Shown piece after piece: positions 61,959-64,000 of a DNA stretch of 64,000 nucleotides (its first letter is position 1; every line of letters starts with the position of its first letter). This DNA comes from Roseibium litorale (GTDB lineage: Bacteria; Pseudomonadota; Alphaproteobacteria; Rhizobiales; Stappiaceae): positions 202,900-266,899 of the forward strand of contig NZ_JACYXI010000008.1 in NCBI RefSeq assembly GCF_014842915.1. The letters run 5' to 3'. The notes beneath the pieces were generated by a model. The model had not been told where the DNA came from. It saw only the letters and a list, made by a program, of their open reading frames with translations, and ran no database searches. The translations under genes were made by a program, and so were the position numbers.

Positions 61959-63592
61959 GACACCGGTGCCGCAGCCAGAGTACGCGGTTCCCAGTTCCAG
62001 GGCAGCAGTTCTTCGACCCTGGACACGGGCGTTTCGGCGATGCGGGCGAGGACATCGGCAAGCCAGGCTTGAGGATCGATGTTGTTGAGCTTTGCCGTGT
62101 TGAGCAGTGTCGCCATGAAGGCGGCGCGATCGGCTCCACGATCCGATCCGGCGAACAGCCATGACTTCCTTCCGAGGGCAAAGCCGCGCAGTGCCCGTTC
62201 GGCCGCATTATTCGTCAGGCAGATCCGGCCGTCGTGAAGGAAGGTGGTGAAGCCGTCCCAACGCTTGAGCATGTAATCAATCGCCTCGGCAACCGAGGAG
62301 CTGCGCGACAGCTTGCTCCGCTCGGCACGCAGCCATTCCTCAAGACCTTCGGCAAGAGGAACGCTGTCCCTGCGCCGCCGCTCCAGGCGTTCGCCGGCGG
62401 AGAGCCCGTTGATCTCGCGCTCGATGTCGAACAGGGCATCAATGCGCTTGACCGCCTCCAGTGCAATCGGTGAGATCGGTGCGGCGTTCTTCCTGCGCCT
62501 GGCGTTGGCGGCGATGTCGGCAAGCACGAAGAACTTGCGGCGCGCATGTGATCAACACAGCGCCTGGGTCAGCGGACCAGGATCACGGTTCACCTTGAAC
62601 AGCGGATTGTAACCGCTGTAGGCGTCGGCTTGCAGAATACCGGTGAAGCTCTTCAGATGGCGCTCGGGATGTTCCTGGCGCCGGTTGCGAGAGGCATAGT
62701 AAAGGGCCGCTGGCGGTGATTGCCCGCCGAACGGTCGATCGTCGCGGACATAGGTCCAGATGCGGCCGGTATCGGTCTTGCCCTTGGCGAGGATGGGCAC
62801 GGTGGTATCGTCACCGTGCAGGCGTTCAGCACCGAGCACATGCGCCTCAATCAGCGAATGGACCGGCTTGAGAGCCGCCGCGCAGGCGCCGACCTGGTCG
62901 GCCAGCGTCGACAGGCTGAGATCGATGCCCTCGCGCGAGTAGCGCTCGCTCTGCCGGTTCAGCGGCTGATGTTGTGCAAACTTCTCGAAGAGGATCATTG
63001 CCAGGAGGTTAGGACCGGCAAAGCCGCGCGGCGTCACATGGAACGGAGCCGGTGGCTGGGTGATCTTCTCGCACTCCCGGCAGGTAAACTTCTCCCGCAC
63101 GGTCTGGATCACCTTCCACTGGCGCGGGATCACTTCCAGCGTCTCGGTGACGTCCTCACCGAGCTTGGCCAGCTTCGCAGATCCGCAGCATGGACAGCTC
63201 TCCGGTGCGGCAACAACCACACGTTCGCGCGGCAGATGCTCCGGAAACGGTTTCTTTGACGGGCGCCTGCGTTCAAACGCTTTGACGGTCGATGATCGTG
63301 CCGAGACCTCTGCCGCCAGTTCGTCCTGGGCAGCATCGGCTTCCAGCTCTTCGAGCTGCAATTCCAACTGTTCCAGAAGACGGGCCTTGCGCTCCGAACG
63401 GTGTCCATGGATCTCCCGCTTGAGCTTCTCGATCTCCAGCTTCAGCCGGGCGATCAGGGCTTCCGAATGCGAGTTCACTGCCTGGGCACGGGCCGCGAGT
63501 GCCTCAGCTTCACGGCGAGCTGCGCGCTCTGCGAGGATCATCGCATGCGCACTGGCAAGGTCGTCGGGAAGGTGTTCGGCCGCATCGAGCAT
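61955..63592 (-). pseudogene. tnpC: IS66-family transposase TnpC, split by an in-frame stop
   Basis: The 546-codon frame has the IS66 pattern: a coiled-coil start, SCPCCGSAKLAKLGEDVTETLEVIPRQWKV, then AYYASRNR-like DDE region. A TGA at 62552-62554 replaces the Trp codon in LCW-SHARRKFF. The two open parts are 62552-63592 (347 codons with stop) and 61955-62551 in the same frame. The second part has LPWNWEPRT near the end, as IS66 TnpC does. It is probably inactive unless the stop is suppressed. The real end of the element is not certain. Confidence 0.9.
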
Positions 63593-63637
63593 GGCGGGAT
63601 GGAATCATATTCGTACCCACCATGCCAGCGCTTTCCA

Positions 63638-63985
63638 CTATCCGGCCGAGCTCGGCCGCCAGGTTTTTTGCGGCATCCGCCAATCGATACCTTCCAGCAG
63701 ATAACCGAGTTGAGCTGGGGTGATGGATACCGTCCCGTCCGCGGCCGATGGCCAGATAAATCGTCCGCGTTCCAGCTTCTTCGTGAACAGGCAGGCCCCT
63801 TGTCCATCGTGCCAAATCACCTTGATCAAACCTCCGCTCCGACCGCGGAAGACAAACAGGTGGCCGCTCATAGGATCCTGCCTCAGTGTCTCTTGAACCA
63901 TCAGCGACAGCCCGGGAAATCCTCTGCGCATATCCGTGTGGCCCGTCGCAAGCCAGACCTTCACGCCGCTCGGGACCGGGATCAT
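63638..63985 (-). CDS. tnpB: IS66-family TnpB accessory protein
   Basis: A 115-residue IS66 Orf2. It starts MIPVPSGVKVWLATGHTDMR and has GHLFVFRGRSGGLIKVIWHD and a final LEGIDWRMP, all typical. Its ATG overlaps the end of TnpA (ATGA). It lies upstream of tnpC on the minus strand, as usual. The required role in transposition is not known in detail. Confidence 0.93.
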   Translation of the reverse strand: MIPVPSGVKVWLATGHTDMRRGFPGLSLMVQETLRQDPMSGHLFVFRGRSGGLIKVIWHDGQGACLFTKKLERGRFIWPSAADGTVSITPAQLGYLLEGIDWRMPQKTWRPSSAG

Positions 63986-64000
63986 CGCCGCTCCAGAAGA
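63982..64000 (-). CDS. tnpA: End of the IS66 TnpA gene (cut by window edge)
   Basis: Only the last codons are inside the window (LLERR-stop), with the stop TGA overlapping the tnpB ATG. This overlap is usual in IS66 elements. The rest lies beyond the right edge. Confidence 0.6.

Overview
The window is GC-rich alphaproteobacterial DNA from a repABC-type replicon (large plasmid or chromid). The evidence is a repA-repB-(repC) operon at the left edge on the minus strand, IS66, IS110, IS6 and IS30 family sequences, tripartite tricarboxylate and dipeptide-type ABC uptake systems, and an FNR-type [4Fe-4S] regulator. A Rhizobiales/Stappiaceae or Rhodobacterales-like host is an inference from gene content, not a proven placement.

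Layout. 0-2.8 kb: plasmid replication and partition, with a probable antisense ctRNA between repB and repC. 3.3-5.0 kb: VOC and SRPBCC genes divergent from an AraC regulator. 5.0-6.7 kb: decayed DNA with an IS6 relic and a perfect 22-bp palindrome. 6.7-11.2 kb: TetR/SDR and AraC/NmrA divergent pairs, then an unusual alpha/beta hydrolase. 11.2-12.0 kb: an 8-bp tandem repeat and a transposase relic. 12.0-18.9 kb: a six-gene tricarboxylate-transporter operon (tctC2, metallo-hydrolase, esterase, tctC1, tctB, tctA) divergent from a LysR regulator. 18.9-22.9 kb: a gene graveyard (dehydratase/aldolase relic, LysR relic, IS30 relic) around an intact LacI regulator and a DUF3237 protein. 22.9-29.3 kb: an iron/phosphonate-type ABC importer with a PP2C-like phosphatase, divergent from a ROK regulator.

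29.6-50.1 kb is the most coherent block. It reads as an oxygen-limitation and stress island. It encodes an FNR protein with the cysteines for an Fe-S cluster and the E..SR recognition helix, an RbbA-type ABC export operon, a host-attachment protein, an EF-hand protein, a phasin, a zinc alcohol dehydrogenase, a phosphoribosyltransferase and flavodoxin, Hsp20, a PRPP synthetase-like protein, two universal stress proteins, a COG2187-type kinase-like protein, an orphan GroEL and a beta-CASP nuclease. Six 14-bp TTGAY-N4-RTCAA boxes lie in its intergenic gaps, so one local FNR protein probably co-ordinates much of the island.

50.3-51.6 kb is an IS110 element. 51.7-60.8 kb is a catabolic cluster: a SelA-like PLP enzyme and IclR regulator, then a dipeptide-type ABC importer with an amidohydrolase and a RidA protein. 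The same CATTATTGTGG-N8-CCACT motif occurs at both of its promoters. 60.9-64.0 kb holds an IS6 relic and an IS66 element whose tnpC carries an in-frame stop and whose 3' end overlaps an acetyltransferase gene.
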